Shown here piece by piece: positions 28,310-37,271 of a stretch of 39,684 bases of DNA. This DNA is from Rhodobacter sp. SGA-6-6 (GTDB lineage: Bacteria > Pseudomonadota > Alphaproteobacteria > Rhodobacterales > Rhodobacteraceae): NCBI RefSeq assembly GCF_011043545.1, contig NZ_JAAKGP010000018.1, forward strand, positions 1 to 39,684, written 5' to 3'. The position numbers and the translations under genes are program-made. Below the pieces are notes generated by a model. It had not been told where the DNA came from and searched no databases. It was given only the letters and a program-made list of their open reading frames with translations. How positions within the stretch are numbered: position 1 is the stretch's first letter; each line of letters begins with the position of its first letter.

Positions 28310-29157
28310 CGCCTGCGGCGGCCAGCATCGTCTTCGGGCCTGCGGGGCCGGTGCTTCGCCCGGGGCCGCAGCTGCCCGTCGAGGCGATGCTCCTGGGCAA
28401 GCCCGTGGCCGAGGCCGCCGGGATGCTGCCCCGCCTCTTCAACCTGTGCCGCGTGGCGCAGGGCATGGCCGCGTTTCTGTCGCTGGGGCTGCCCGCCGCG
28501 GGCGACCTGCGGGCCGAGGTGATCCGCGACCATCTCGTGAAGCTCTGCGTGCTCTTGCCCCGCGCGCTTGGCATGGCGCCGCTGCCCCTGCCCGCCGATC
28601 CGGCCTCGCTGCTGGGTCGCCGGGGCCTTCCCGCCGATGGCGATCCGGCCGGATGGGACAGCCCTCTGGCCCCGCTGGCCGGACGGATCGCCGCCTCCTT
28701 CGCGCCGGGCGAGGCCCGTTCCGCTGCGTTGCCGCCGCCGCCCTCGCCCTTGGCCGAAGGCGCCTTCGAGAATTCCGCCGCGGGGCGGCAGGCGGGCCAA
28801 CCCGGCCTGAAGGCCATCGAGGCCGTCTGCGGGCGCGGGCCGCTGTGGCGGTTCTTCGGGCTGGTGGCCGATCTGGAGGCCGCCATCCAGGGCCGCCTTC
28901 CGGCCCCCACCGTCGCCGACGGCATCGCCCGCGTCCCGGCGGCGCGGGGGGCCTATGGCTTGCGGATCGCGCAGGCAGGCGGGATCGTCACCGGCCTTCA
29001 CCGCCGCACGCCGACCGACCACCTTCTCGCCCCCGGCGGCGCGCTGATCGGCGCGCTTGCCGCCCTGCCGGCGGCGAAGCGCGCCCTTGCGCCGCTGGTG
29101 GTGGCGCTGCACGATCCCTGCATCCCGGTGACCATCGGCGAGGCGCAGGATGCATGA
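28306..29157 (+). CDS. hupK: Hydrogenase maturation protein HupK (large-subunit-like scaffold)
   Basis: 283 residues. The ends mimic the large subunit: [10 protein letters not shown] near residue 45 resembles the RICGVCxxxQ motif with one Cys kept, and [12 protein letters not shown] near the C-terminus resembles DPCxxC with one Cys kept. The centre is unlike HupL. HupK is thought to be a scaffold on which the Fe(CN)2CO unit is built in parallel with HypCD. It begins in an ATGA overlap with hupJ, and its last codons overlap the hypA start. Confidence 0.9.
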   Translation: MTPAAASIVFGPAGPVLRPGPQLPVEAMLLGKPVAEAAGMLPRLFNLCRVAQGMAAFLSLGLPAAGDLRAEVIRDHLVKLCVLLPRALGMAPLPLPADPASLLGRRGLPADGDPAGWDSPLAPLAGRIAASFAPGEARSAALPPPPSPLAEGAFENSAAGRQAGQPGLKAIEAVCGRGPLWRFFGLVADLEAAIQGRLPAPTVADGIARVPAARGAYGLRIAQAGGIVTGLHRRTPTDHLLAPGGALIGALAALPAAKRALAPLVVALHDPCIPVTIGEAQDA

Positions 29158-29491
29158 GATGAGCCTTGCCGAAGGGATCAGGACCATCGTCCAGGACCAG
29201 GCCCGCGCCCACGGCTTCGCCCGTGTCACGGTGCTGCGGCTCGAGATCGGGCGCTTCGCCGGGGTGGAGAAATCGGCGCTGGCCTTCGCCTTCGACGTGA
29301 CGATGCGCGGCAGTCCCGCCGAGGGCGCGCGGCTGGAGATGATCGACCTGCCGGGCCGGGCGCTTTGCTACGATTGCATGAAGACCGTCGAGATCGCCGA
29401 CCGGCTTGCCCCCTGCCCCATCTGCGGCGGCGGCAAGCTGATCCCCGAGGGCGGCGACGAGATGCGGATCAAGGACATGGAGGTGCTCTGA
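29150..29491 (+). CDS. hypA: Nickel insertion protein HypA
   Basis: 113 residues. The N-terminus [10 protein letters not shown] carries the nickel-binding His2 and Glu3. A zinc site is formed by Cys73/Cys76 (CYDC) and Cys89/Cys92 (CPIC). HypA hands nickel to the hydrogenase large subunit together with HypB. The start overlaps the end of hupK by 8 bases, and the stop shares a base with the hypB ATG. Confidence 0.96.
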   Translation: MHEMSLAEGIRTIVQDQARAHGFARVTVLRLEIGRFAGVEKSALAFAFDVTMRGSPAEGARLEMIDLPGRALCYDCMKTVEIADRLAPCPICGGGKLIPEGGDEMRIKDMEVL

Positions 29492-30369
29492 TGTGCACGG
29501 TGTGCGGCTGCGGCGATCTGGTGACGGCGGACGGCAAGGTGATGAGCCATGACGAGGCCCACCGTCTGGGCCTTGCCCATTCCCATACACATGCCCCCGC
29601 CCTCCGGCCCGAGGCCGCCCCGCTTCCCTTCCCGCATGTCCATGCGACGGGCGGGGATCATCACCACTACGGCACCGGCGACGCCGGGGTTTCGGTGCCC
29701 GGCCTGTCGCAGGCCCGGCTGATCGAGGTGGAAACCTCGATCCTTGCCAAGAACGACGCCATCGCCACGGCCAACCGCCGGGTGCTGAACGCGCTCGGGG
29801 TGCTGGCGCTGAACCTCGTCTCCTCGCCCGGCTCGGGCAAGACCACGCTTTTGTGCAAGACCATCGAAGCGCTGGAGGGCGCCCCCCTCGCGGTGATCGA
29901 GGGCGACCAGCAGACCTCGGCCGATGCCGACCGCATCCGCGCCACCGGCGCCCGCGCGATCCAGATCAACACCGGCAAGGGCTGCCATCTGGATGCGCAG
30001 ATGGTTGGCCATGCCATCGACGACCTGCGCCCGCGCGCGGGGTCGTATCTCTTCATCGAGAATGTCGGCAATCTGGTCTGTCCGGCCGCCTTCGACCTCG
30101 GCGAGGATGCCAAGGTGGCGATCCTCTCTGTGACCGAGGGCGAGGACAAGCCGCTGAAATATCCCGACATGTTCACAGCGGCGCGGCTTGCGGTCCTGAA
30201 CAAGCTGGATCTCGCCCCGCATTGCGACGCCGATCTCGATGCCTATGCGGCCAACCTGCGCCGGGTGAATCCGGGGATCGAGATCATCGCGCTGTCGGCC
30301 CGCACCGGCGAGGGCATGGATGTCTGGCTGGACTGGCTGCGCGCCCGGCTGGCGGAGAAGGCCGCATGA
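29491..30369 (+). CDS. hypB: Nickel insertion GTPase HypB
   Basis: 292 residues. The N-terminus MCTVCGCGD carries a Cys-rich nickel motif. A histidine-rich stretch follows between about 20 and 60 ([17 protein letters not shown]). The GTPase domain has P-loop [18 protein letters not shown] with the metal-binding Cys, and NKLDL for guanine recognition. The His-rich part suggests nickel storage as in rhizobial HypB. It overlaps hypA and hupR by one and four bases. Confidence 0.96.
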   Translation: MCTVCGCGDLVTADGKVMSHDEAHRLGLAHSHTHAPALRPEAAPLPFPHVHATGGDHHHYGTGDAGVSVPGLSQARLIEVETSILAKNDAIATANRRVLNALGVLALNLVSSPGSGKTTLLCKTIEALEGAPLAVIEGDQQTSADADRIRATGARAIQINTGKGCHLDAQMVGHAIDDLRPRAGSYLFIENVGNLVCPAAFDLGEDAKVAILSVTEGEDKPLKYPDMFTAARLAVLNKLDLAPHCDADLDAYAANLRRVNPGIEIIALSARTGEGMDVWLDWLRARLAEKAA

Positions 30370-31844
30370 CCGGCCCCCGCCCCACCGTCCTTCTGGTCGA
30401 CGACGAGCCGCATTCGCTGTCCTCGATGCGCATGGCGCTGGAGGACGAATTCGACTGCGCCACCGCCCATGATGCGGACACCGCCCTGCGCAAGATGGAA
30501 GAGGAATGGGTGCAGGTCGCCATCTGCGACCAGCGGATGCCGGGGCGGACCGGGGTGGAACTGCTGACCGAACTGCGCGAACGCTGGCCCGATACCGTGC
30601 GCATCATCGTCACCGGCTATACCGACCCTGCGGCGATGGCCAGCGCCATCAACGACGCCGGCATTCACCAGTTCCTGACCAAGCCCTGGCATCCCGACCA
30701 GTTGCTGATGGCGGCGCGCAACGGCGCGCGGCTGTTCCAGCTTGCGCGCGAGAACGAGCGCATGGCGCTGGAGATGCGCTACCTCGCATCATCGGCGCAG
30801 AGCAAGCTCGACAAGCGCCGCACCGCCCTGCGCGAGGGGCTGGGATTCGAGAGCCTGTTGCACAGCCCGCAAAGCCCGATGAAGGCCGTGATCGCCGCCG
30901 CCCGCCATTTCGCCAGCTTCGACGTGCCGGTCCTTTTGACCGGCGAGCCGGGCACCGGCCGCGCCCGGCTGGCCCGCGCCATGCATTTCGCCTCGCTGCG
31001 CTCGGACCGGCCGTTCCATGCGCTGAACCTTGCGGGCCTGACCGACGAGCTGGCCCTGATCGAGCTGTTCGGGGCCAAGCGCGGCATCCTGCCGGGGGGC
31101 GTCAGCAAGGTCGGGCTGGCGCAGAAATCCGATCGCGGCACGCTTTTCGTCGAGGGGATCGAACATGCCTCGCCCGGCCTGCAACTCGCCCTCTGGCGGC
31201 TGGTGGAGGAGGGCAGCTTCACCCCCCTCGGCGGGCAGGAGGTGCAGACGGCGAACCTGCGGCTGATCGCGGGGGCGGGCGTCGATCTGGCGCGGCGCGT
31301 GGCCGAAGGCGCCTTCCGCGCCGATCTGTATTACGCGCTGGCCGTGGCGGAGCTGGCGATCCCGCCCTTGCGCGCCCGGCGCGGCGACGTGGCGCTGCTG
31401 GCGCAGGCCTTCCTAGATGACCTCGCGGCCCGCCACGGCAAGGCCGCCCACGGCTTCGCCCCCGAGGCGCTGGAATTCCTGGAGAACTGGGACTGGCCCG
31501 GCAACCTGAAGGAATTGCAGAACGAAGTGACCCGGATGCTGGTCTTCGCCCGCGGGCCGATGCTGGGGGCCGAACTGATCGGCAGGCCGATCCTGCAGGC
31601 CGCCCCCTCCGAACACGGGGCCGACCGCAGCGCCGATGCCGCCCTGATGGCCGATGGCACGCTGAAGGACCGGGTGGAACTGATCGAGATGCGCATCCTG
31701 CGCGAGACCCTGACCCGCCACCGCTGGAACAAGAGCCGCGCGGCGGTGGAACTGGGCCTGTCGCGTGTCGGCCTGCGCGCCAAGCTGGACCGTTATGGCA
31801 TCGCCGACCCTTCGGGCCGGGTGCATGAGGAAGAGGAGGACTAG
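30366..31844 (+). CDS. hupR: NtrC-family response regulator HupR with degenerate AAA+ motifs
   Basis: 492 residues. The receiver domain has the phosphoacceptor Asp55 (ICDQRMPG), the acidic pair Asp12/Asp13 and Lys106 in LTKPWHP. The central domain aligns with NtrC-type AAA+ proteins but is degraded: Walker A is GEPGTGR with Arg199 for Lys, the sigma-54 contact loop GAFTGA is replaced by GILPGG (240-245), and Walker B reads GTLFVEGIE. The C-terminus has a Fis-type HTH ([20 protein letters not shown]). This fits R. capsulatus HupR, which activates hupSL with the sigma-70 enzyme and is active when unphosphorylated. It lies between hypB and hypC, as in that species. Confidence 0.95.
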   Translation: MTGPRPTVLLVDDEPHSLSSMRMALEDEFDCATAHDADTALRKMEEEWVQVAICDQRMPGRTGVELLTELRERWPDTVRIIVTGYTDPAAMASAINDAGIHQFLTKPWHPDQLLMAARNGARLFQLARENERMALEMRYLASSAQSKLDKRRTALREGLGFESLLHSPQSPMKAVIAAARHFASFDVPVLLTGEPGTGRARLARAMHFASLRSDRPFHALNLAGLTDELALIELFGAKRGILPGGVSKVGLAQKSDRGTLFVEGIEHASPGLQLALWRLVEEGSFTPLGGQEVQTANLRLIAGAGVDLARRVAEGAFRADLYYALAVAELAIPPLRARRGDVALLAQAFLDDLAARHGKAAHGFAPEALEFLENWDWPGNLKELQNEVTRMLVFARGPMLGAELIGRPILQAAPSEHGADRSADAALMADGTLKDRVELIEMRILRETLTRHRWNKSRAAVELGLSRVGLRAKLDRYGIADPSGRVHEEEED

Positions 31845-31847
31845 ACG

Positions 31848-32129
31848 ATGTGCCTGGGGATACCGGGGCGGATCACCGCCATCACCGACGAGGCCCGCCT
31901 GATGGCCATGGCCGAGGTCTCGGGCGTGCGCCGCGAGGTCAGCGTGGCCTGCGTCGCAGGGGGCGACCTTGCCGCGCTGGTCGGGCAATGGGCGCTGATC
32001 CATGTCGGCTTCGCCATGGCGTTGATCGACGAGGAGGAGGCCGCGAAGACCCTGCAAGCCCTGCGCGATCTGGGTGAGGCGCAGGAGACGCTGGAGCAGA
32101 TGGCTCTCTCGCAGGAGGCGCTGGCATGA
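31848..32129 (+). CDS. hypC: Hydrogenase maturation chaperone HypC
   Basis: 93 residues starting MCLGIPGRI. Cys2 binds the Fe(CN)2CO intermediate with HypD and then interacts with the large subunit. It has the usual family length, shorter than the paralogue HupF encoded at 25933. The start lies 3 bases after the hupR stop, and the stop overlaps the hypD ATG. Confidence 0.95.
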   Translation: MCLGIPGRITAITDEARLMAMAEVSGVRREVSVACVAGGDLAALVGQWALIHVGFAMALIDEEEAAKTLQALRDLGEAQETLEQMALSQEALA

Positions 32130-33277
32130 CCGTGCAAGCCATGAAATTCGCCTCCGAGTTCCGCGACCCCGCCGCCGCCCGCGTCCTTCTGGCTGCCATC
32201 GCAGCCAAGGCCGACCGGATCGGCGCGACGCGCGAAAAGCCCGTCCACATCATGGAGATCTGCGGCGGGCACACCCATTCGATCTTCCGCTACGGTCTCG
32301 ACAAGCTGATCCACGAAGGCGTCGAGTTCATCCACGGCCCCGGCTGCCCGGTCTGCGTGCTGCCGATGGCGCGCGTCGACGAATGCGTGGAGATCGCCGA
32401 GACGCCCGGCGTGATCTTCACCACCTTCGGCGATGCGATGCGCGTGCCCGGCCACCGCAAGTCGCTGATGCAGGCCAGGTCGGGCGGGGCGGACATACGC
32501 ATGGTCTATTCGCCCCTCGACGCGCTGGAACTGGCGCGGCGCAACCCGGGCCGCGAGGTGGTGTTCTTCGGCCTCGGGTTCGAGACCACCACCCCCTCGA
32601 CCGCGCTGTCCATCCAGGCCGCCGCGCGCGAGGGGCTGACGAACTTCAGCGTCTTTTGCAACCACATCACCGTGCCCGAGCCGATCAAGGCGCTTCTGGA
32701 CGACCCCGACATGATGCTGGACGGCTTCATCGGGCCGGGCCATGTCTCGATGGTGATCGGCATCCATCCCTACGACTTCATCCCGCGCGACTACGGCAAG
32801 CCGCTGGTGGTGGCCGGGTTCGAGCCGACCGACCTCTTGCAATCGGTGCTGATGGTGCTGACCCAGATCGCGGAGGGCCGCGCGGCGGTGGAAAACCAAT
32901 ATGCCCGCGTGGTGCCCGAACACGGCAACCCGGTGTCGCTGGCGGCGATCGCCGATGTCTACGAACGCCGCCCCAGCTTCGAATGGCGGGGCCTGGGCGA
33001 GATCGACGCCTCGGGCCTGCGCATCCGGGCGCAATACGCCGCCTTCGACGCCGAGGAAAAGTTCGGCATCGGCTACGCCGCCTCGTCCCGCAACGTCCCC
33101 GAGATCGAGGGTTGCGCCTGCGGGGCGGTGATGACCGGCAAGATGAAGCCGATGCAATGCCCGCAATTCGGGCGCGGCTGCACGCCGGAGATGCCGCTGG
33201 GCGCGCTGATGGTGTCGTCCGAGGGGGCCTGCGCGGCCTATTGGCAATATTCGGGCGCAAGGGCGGCCGCGGAATGA
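32126..33277 (+). CDS. hypD: Hydrogenase maturation protein HypD
   Basis: 383 residues with the HypD motifs EICGGHTHSIFRYG, HGPGCPVCVLP, GFETTTPSTA and the C-terminal iron-sulfur region GCACGAVMTGKMKPMQCP followed by GRGCTPEMPLGALMVSSEG. HypD with HypC holds Fe and assembles the two CN and one CO ligands. The ATG at 32126 overlaps the hypC stop. An internal ATG at 32141 would also give a family-like start. Confidence 0.96.
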   Translation: MTVQAMKFASEFRDPAAARVLLAAIAAKADRIGATREKPVHIMEICGGHTHSIFRYGLDKLIHEGVEFIHGPGCPVCVLPMARVDECVEIAETPGVIFTTFGDAMRVPGHRKSLMQARSGGADIRMVYSPLDALELARRNPGREVVFFGLGFETTTPSTALSIQAAAREGLTNFSVFCNHITVPEPIKALLDDPDMMLDGFIGPGHVSMVIGIHPYDFIPRDYGKPLVVAGFEPTDLLQSVLMVLTQIAEGRAAVENQYARVVPEHGNPVSLAAIADVYERRPSFEWRGLGEIDASGLRIRAQYAAFDAEEKFGIGYAASSRNVPEIEGCACGAVMTGKMKPMQCPQFGRGCTPEMPLGALMVSSEGACAAYWQYSGARAAAE

Positions 33278-34296
33278 CGCTGCGCGACACGCATGTGACC
33301 ATGGCGCATGGCGGCGGCGGCCGCGCCATGCGCGACCTGATCGACGAAGTGTTCACCGCGGTCTTCCAGCCGCCGGGATCGGAGGATCAGGCCCGCCTGA
33401 CCGAGGCCGCTTTGCAGGAGTCCGGCGCGCGGCTGGCCTTCACCACCGACAGCTTCGTGGTGACGCCGCTGGAATTTCCGGGCGGCGACATCGGCAAGCT
33501 GGCGGTCTGCGGCACGGTGAACGACCTTGCCGTCGGCGGCGCGCGGCCGCTGTGGCTTTCGGCCGCCTTCATCATCGAGGAGGGCTGCGAGATCGCCCTG
33601 CTGCGCCGCATCGTCGCCACCATGGCGGTGGAGGCCGCCAAGGCCGGGGTGCGCATCGTCACCGGCGACACCAAGGTGGTCGAGCGCGGCAAGGCGGATG
33701 GCGTCTTCATCACCACGGCGGGGGTGGGGGTGATCCCGCCCGGCCGCGACATCGGCGCGGCGCATATCCGCGAAGGGGATGCCGTGATCGTCAACGGCGT
33801 GCTGGGCGACCATGGCGCGGCCATCCTTGCCGCGCGCGGCGATCTGGCGCTGTCGGCCGACCTTGCCAGCGATTGCGCGGGCCTCGGCCACCTGATGCAG
33901 GCTGCCCTTGCCGCCGCACCCGGGATTCGCGCCGCCCGCGACTGCACGCGTGGCGGCCTCGCCTCGGCGCTGAACGAGATGGCGGCGGAGGCGGACGTGA
34001 CCGTCGAGATCGAGGAGGCCCGGCTGCCCCTGCGGCCCGAGGTGGTGGGGCTGTGCGAGATCCTCGGCCTCGACCCGCTTTATCTGGCGAACGAGGGGCG
34101 GCTGGTGCTGTTCTGCCCACCCGAGCAGGCCGAGGCGGCGCTGGCCGCGATGCGCGCCCTTCCCGAAGGAGAAGGATCGGCAATCATCGGCCGCGCCCTG
34201 CCGCGGCAGGCGCATCCGGTCCTGCTGCGCACCGGCTTCGGCGGCGCGCGGATCGTGGACATGCTGGTGGGCGAGCAGCTTCCGCGGATCTGCTGA
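33274..34296 (+). CDS. hypE: Hydrogenase maturation protein HypE
   Basis: 340 residues of the PurM-like HypE family: MAHGGGGRAMRDLI near the start, TTDSFVVTPLEFPGGDIG, VNDLAVGGARP, TGDTKVVERGK, and the exact C-terminal Cys340 (PRIC) that carries the thiocarbamate dehydrated to thiocyanate. It accepts carbamoyl from HypF and donates cyanide to Fe on HypCD. It is the last gene of the operon, in an ATGA overlap with hypD. A hairpin terminator follows at 34321. Confidence 0.96.
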   Translation: MTLRDTHVTMAHGGGGRAMRDLIDEVFTAVFQPPGSEDQARLTEAALQESGARLAFTTDSFVVTPLEFPGGDIGKLAVCGTVNDLAVGGARPLWLSAAFIIEEGCEIALLRRIVATMAVEAAKAGVRIVTGDTKVVERGKADGVFITTAGVGVIPPGRDIGAAHIREGDAVIVNGVLGDHGAAILAARGDLALSADLASDCAGLGHLMQAALAAAPGIRAARDCTRGGLASALNEMAAEADVTVEIEEARLPLRPEVVGLCEILGLDPLYLANEGRLVLFCPPEQAEAALAAMRALPEGEGSAIIGRALPRQAHPVLLRTGFGGARIVDMLVGEQLPRIC

Positions 34297-34320
34297 GGGG
34301 GCACGGACCCCGGCCACAAG

Positions 34321-34350
34321 AAAAGCGGGCCGCCGGACGGCCCGCTTCCT
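34321..34350. terminator. Bidirectional intrinsic terminator after hypE
   Basis: AAGCGGGCCG (34323-34332) and CGGCCCGCTT (34338-34347) form a perfect 10-bp stem with a 5-base loop, 26 bases after the hypE stop. On the plus strand the run after it is CCTTC. On the minus strand the stem is followed by TTCTTG, with TTTT spanning the stem end, so it also suits a gene arriving from the right. Confidence 0.8.
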
Positions 34351-34370
34351 TCACGCGCGAAGGATGCGGA

Positions 34371-34475
34371 TCAGGTCTCTTTCGACCGCGCCTTGCCCAT
34401 GTTCTGCCCGCCTGAACCCCACGACTGGTCACTGCCCGCGCCGGACTTGTCGCCCACCCCCAGGTTGTTCTGCCC
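34371..34475 (-). pseudogene. 3' end of a truncated minus-strand gene
   Basis: A minus-strand frame ends at a TGA at 34371 with a Gly/Asn/Gln/Ser-rich tail: GHGQNNLGVGDKSGAGSDQS, then WGSGGQNMGKARSKET. It converges on the hypE terminator, whose minus-strand side has a T-run, which is what the end of a real gene would look like. Upstream the frame passes into the serine recombinase gene, and no start codon with ribosome binding site is seen in it. I read it as the stump of a small protein cut by the recombinase-bearing element. The protein is unidentified, with a twofold GQN-containing pattern. Confidence 0.35.
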
Positions 34476-35815
34476 ATGCCCAAACTCCTTCTGCGTGTTG
34501 CGCTCTATGCGCGGTTTTCGACGGACAAGCAGCGCGATGCGTCGATCGAGGACCAGATCGACTCCTGCCGGGATCTGGCAGCCCGGAAGGGCTGGCAGGT
34601 GGTGGGCAGCTATAGCGACCGGGCGCACTCGGGAGCCAGCATGTTCCGGCCCGGGATCGAGGCGCTGCAGCGCGATGCGAAGGCGGGGAAGTTCGACCTG
34701 GTGCTGGCCGAGGCGATGGACCGGCTGTCGAGGAAGCTGGCCGATATCGCGAGGTTCCGTGAGCGGATGGAGCATCTCGGCATCGAGATCCACACGCTGA
34801 CCGAGGGCAAGGTCGATACCATGCTGATCGGGATGAAGGGGACGATGAACCAGATCCTGCTGCGCGACATCGGCGTCAAGACCCATCGCGGGCAGAAAGG
34901 CCGGGTGAAGGAGGGCAAGCTCGCCGGCGGCAATTCCTATGGCTACGACGTGCTGCCCGGGATCGAGGTGAACGGCAAATCCGAACACGGCGGCCGGGCG
35001 ATCAACCGGGCCGAGGCCGAGGTGGTGCGCCGGATTTTCACCGACTACGCACAAGGTATGTCGGCGGGGAAGATCGCCAAGGCGCTGAACCTCGAGCGCA
35101 TCCCCGGCCCACGCGGCGGCTGGTGGGGAACCTCGACGATCCTCGGCAACCGCGAGCGCTGCACCGGGATCCTGAACAATGAACTTTACCGTGGGCATCT
35201 GGTCTGGAACCGTCTGCATTACTGCAAGGATCCGGATACCGGAAAGCGGAACTCGCGGTTAAACCCCGAGGATCGCGTGACCGAAGTTGCGGTGCCGCAT
35301 CTGCGCATCATCAGCGATGACCCGCGAGACCGGCCGCGCCGACCTAGAGCGGGACCTGGCCCGCGTCACCACCGACCACAGGAAGTTGGTCGATGCGATC
35401 ATCACCGGGGTTCCTGCCGAACAGGTCAAGGACCGGATGATCGACCTCGTTGCCCGCCGCAAGGAACTGGAGCGCCAGCTCGCCGCCTCCCCTGCCCGCG
35501 ATCCACTGCGGATCCATCCCGGCATGGCGCGGACCTACCGGGAGCGGATCGGCCAACTGGTCCGGGGCCTGGCGGGAGCGGATGGACGAGGCCAAGGAGG
35601 CGCTGCGGGCCTTGGTGGAGAAGATCGTGCTGGTGCCGGTCGCGCCGGGGAGAACCCGGACGGCAAGTCCTGCGACAAGCCCGGGCTTGCGATCCACCTT
35701 CACGGCGCCCTGGCGAGCCTGCTGCGGCTGGCCTGCGGGCTGCCGGTCCACGAGATCGCCAGTGCGGCGCCTCAAATGCAGAAAGCCCCGCGGATTGCGG
35801 GGCGTGGGGGTGCGA
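34476..35815 (+). pseudogene. Decayed large serine recombinase
   Basis: The first 280 codons from the ATG at 34476 are a good large serine recombinase. They contain the resolvase domain with catalytic Ser15 (YARFSTDKQ), EAMDRLSRKLADIA, and a recombinase domain with GGNSYGYDV, NRAEAEVVRRIFTDYA and NNELYRGHLVWNR. At about 35320, right after LRIISDD, the zinc-ribbon domain is missing. Homology resumes in another frame with the coiled-coil part (ERDLARVTTDHRKLVDAIIT), then a third frame (EALRALVEKIVLVPV) at about 35580-35650, and back again. An internal deletion and at least two frameshifts make it inactive. Such enzymes mobilise integrative elements and prophages. Confidence 0.8.
35782..35806 (-). 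terminator. Hairpin inside the recombinase 3' region
   Basis: GCCCCGC (35785-35791) and GCGGGGC (35797-35803) form a 7-bp stem with a 5-base loop. On the minus strand the stem is followed by TTTCTGCATTT, so the terminator polarity is leftward. On the plus strand there is no T-run. It could stop antisense transcription into the recombinase remnant and the hyp operon. Confidence 0.5.
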
Positions 35816-35856
35816 TCAATGGCCAATCCATGGAGGTGGATTCCCAATCCATTGAT
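35815..35856. repeat. Nested inverted and direct repeats near the recombinase end
   Basis: ATCAATGG (35815-35822) and CCATTGAT (35849-35856) are an 8-bp inverted repeat. Inside it lie AATCCA (35825-35830) and TGGATT (35837-35842), and the direct repeat CCAATCCAT occurs at 35823-35831 and 35844-35852. The density of symmetry directly after a recombinase gene is typical of recombination or operator sites, but no partner site was identified. Confidence 0.45.
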
Positions 35857-35875
35857 ATAATTGGAGAATTAGTTT

Positions 35876-35897
35876 TGGTTGCGGGGGCCAGCAACCA
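35876..35897. other. tRNA-3'-end-like sequence and hairpin
   Basis: TGGTTGCGGGGGC (35876-35888) is the reverse complement of GCCCCCGCAACCA, the 3' end expected of an alphaproteobacterial initiator tRNA. Beyond these 13 bases the similarity fades. TGGTTGC (35876-35882) and GCAACCA (35891-35897) also pair with each other around an 8-base loop. It could be an attachment-site remnant or simply a hairpin. Confidence 0.3.
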
Positions 35898-36187
35898 TCT
35901 CAAATTGCGGCTTCTCTCAGCATACCGGTCCATCCTTGAACATTCGGTGCTCGCGAAGTCCAGCGGGCTGCTTCGTAGCGCAGCGTAGCACTGGCCTCAT
36001 CCCCACCAAACTGCCGCAACTGAATGGTATCATTGGAATCTCTCTCAGCAATTCACTTTGTTGTCTTCGATGCCTCAGACCGGCTCCCGCCCCAGTCTCA
36101 GCGTGGACCGCCCTGTCCCGATATGAAGCCTCGACCTGTTGCATCAACTTGAAGTCTTCACTGCCACTCGGACATTTTCTTCATCTG

Positions 36188-36216
36188 TTGTATTTATTTC
36201 ATTTGAGCCCATATAC
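36188..36216 (+). promoter_or_regulatory. Putative promoter of the toxin-antitoxin operon
   Basis: TTGTAT (36188-36193), a 17-base spacer and ATATAC (36211-36216) resemble a sigma-70 promoter in an AT-rich patch 25 bases before the antitoxin ATG. The ribosome binding site AAGGAG lies at about 36227-36232. The rest of the gap from 35989 to 36187 shows no gene that I can support. Confidence 0.45.
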
Positions 36217-36240
36217 TGCGGCAGTGAAGGAGTCCTGCCC

Positions 36241-36705
36241 ATGACCATGCTCGCCCATCGACAACTTCCGCCCTCCGCACAGGATGCCGCTATTGCGCGT
36301 GTGTCCGGCCAGCTTCTGTCCCGCTATGCCCGTCAGAAACGTCCCCTGACCTTGCGCGTCACCGATGCCGAACAAGAGCGCCCGCTCGAACTCCCTGCCG
36401 GAGCAGTCGCGCTTCTGATGGAGATCCTGGAGGCGATGGCCGCCGGGCGCGGCGTCACCCTGATGCCGGAGAATGCGGAACTGACCACAGTGCAAGCCGC
36501 CGAAGTGCTGAACGTCTCACGTCCCTTCCTCATCAAGCTGCTGGACGAAGGAGCAATCCCGCACCGCAAGGTCGGCAAGCATCGCCGCATCCGAATGGAA
36601 GACGTGATGTCCTATAAAGCAGCCATCGACCGCGAGCGCGAGGCCGTACTCGACCAGCTTGTCAGCGAGGCACAAGAACAGGATATGGGCTACCACCGCC
36701 CATGA
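36241..36705 (+). CDS. Excisionase-family HTH antitoxin
   Basis: 154 residues from the ATG at 36241, which follows AAGGAG at a good distance. The N-terminal half is helical with a strand-like centre. Residues 80-130 form an excisionase/MerR-type DNA-binding domain (LTTVQAAEVLNVSRPFLIKL, then HRKVGKHRRIRMEDV). Its stop overlaps the start of a PIN-domain gene (ATGA), the standard layout of this antitoxin family. It should neutralise the toxin and repress the pair. Confidence 0.85.
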   Translation: MTMLAHRQLPPSAQDAAIARVSGQLLSRYARQKRPLTLRVTDAEQERPLELPAGAVALLMEILEAMAAGRGVTLMPENAELTTVQAAEVLNVSRPFLIKLLDEGAIPHRKVGKHRRIRMEDVMSYKAAIDREREAVLDQLVSEAQEQDMGYHRP

Positions 36706-37271
36706 GCCGCTACACCGCTCTGCTGGACGCCAATGTCCTCTATCCCGCACCGCTACGAGATCTGTTATTGCAACTGGCCGTCACAGACGTGTTCAGGGCG
36801 CGCTGGACGGCCGACATCCATCGCGAATGGATTGAGGCGCTGCTGCGCAACGAGCCCGCGCGAGACAGGGCCGCGCTGGAGCGCACCCGCGACCTGATGG
36901 ACCGGGCCACGCGAGACAGCCTGGTCGAGGGGTATCACGCCCTCATACCGGCGCTGACCTTGCCCGATCCTGATGATCGGCACGTGCTGGCCGCCGCCAT
37001 CACCGGGCGCTGCGATGTGATCGTGACCCAAAATCTGGTCGACTTCCCGGTCGAGGCGCTGACGTCCTTCGGCATCGACGTGCAGCACCCTGACGAATTC
37101 CTGGTGAATCACCTGCATCTCGCACCCGGCCTGTTCTGCGGTTCCGTCCGCAAGGTGCGCGCCCGGTTGAAGAATCCGCCCTATAGCGTCGAGGACTATC
37201 TCGGCACCCTGACGCAAATCGGGCTGGTCGCCACGGCAGCCGAACTTGGCGGGTTTGCGGAACTACTCTGA
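36702..37271 (+). CDS. PIN-domain ribonuclease toxin
   Basis: 189 residues of the PIN family with LLDANVLYPAPLRDLLLQLA (Asp9), Glu42 or Glu45 in REWIEALL, the acidic cluster LPDPDDRHVLAAA (Asp89-Asp92) and a final Asp114 in NLVDFP. All expected acidic metal ligands are there, so the nuclease looks active, unlike the decayed PIN toxin at 11134. Such toxins cut RNA and are kept in check by the upstream excisionase-like protein. The C-terminal 70 residues (RKVRARLKNPPYSVEDYL) are typical of this long subfamily. Confidence 0.85.
   Translation: MSRYTALLDANVLYPAPLRDLLLQLAVTDVFRARWTADIHREWIEALLRNEPARDRAALERTRDLMDRATRDSLVEGYHALIPALTLPDPDDRHVLAAAITGRCDVIVTQNLVDFPVEALTSFGIDVQHPDEFLVNHLHLAPGLFCGSVRKVRARLKNPPYSVEDYLGTLTQIGLVATAAELGGFAELL

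Noticed and set aside
35917-36147. 76-codon minus-strand frame starting MMQQVEASYRD
   Set aside because: No family, no ribosome binding site, and it lies in a patchy region between element remnants.
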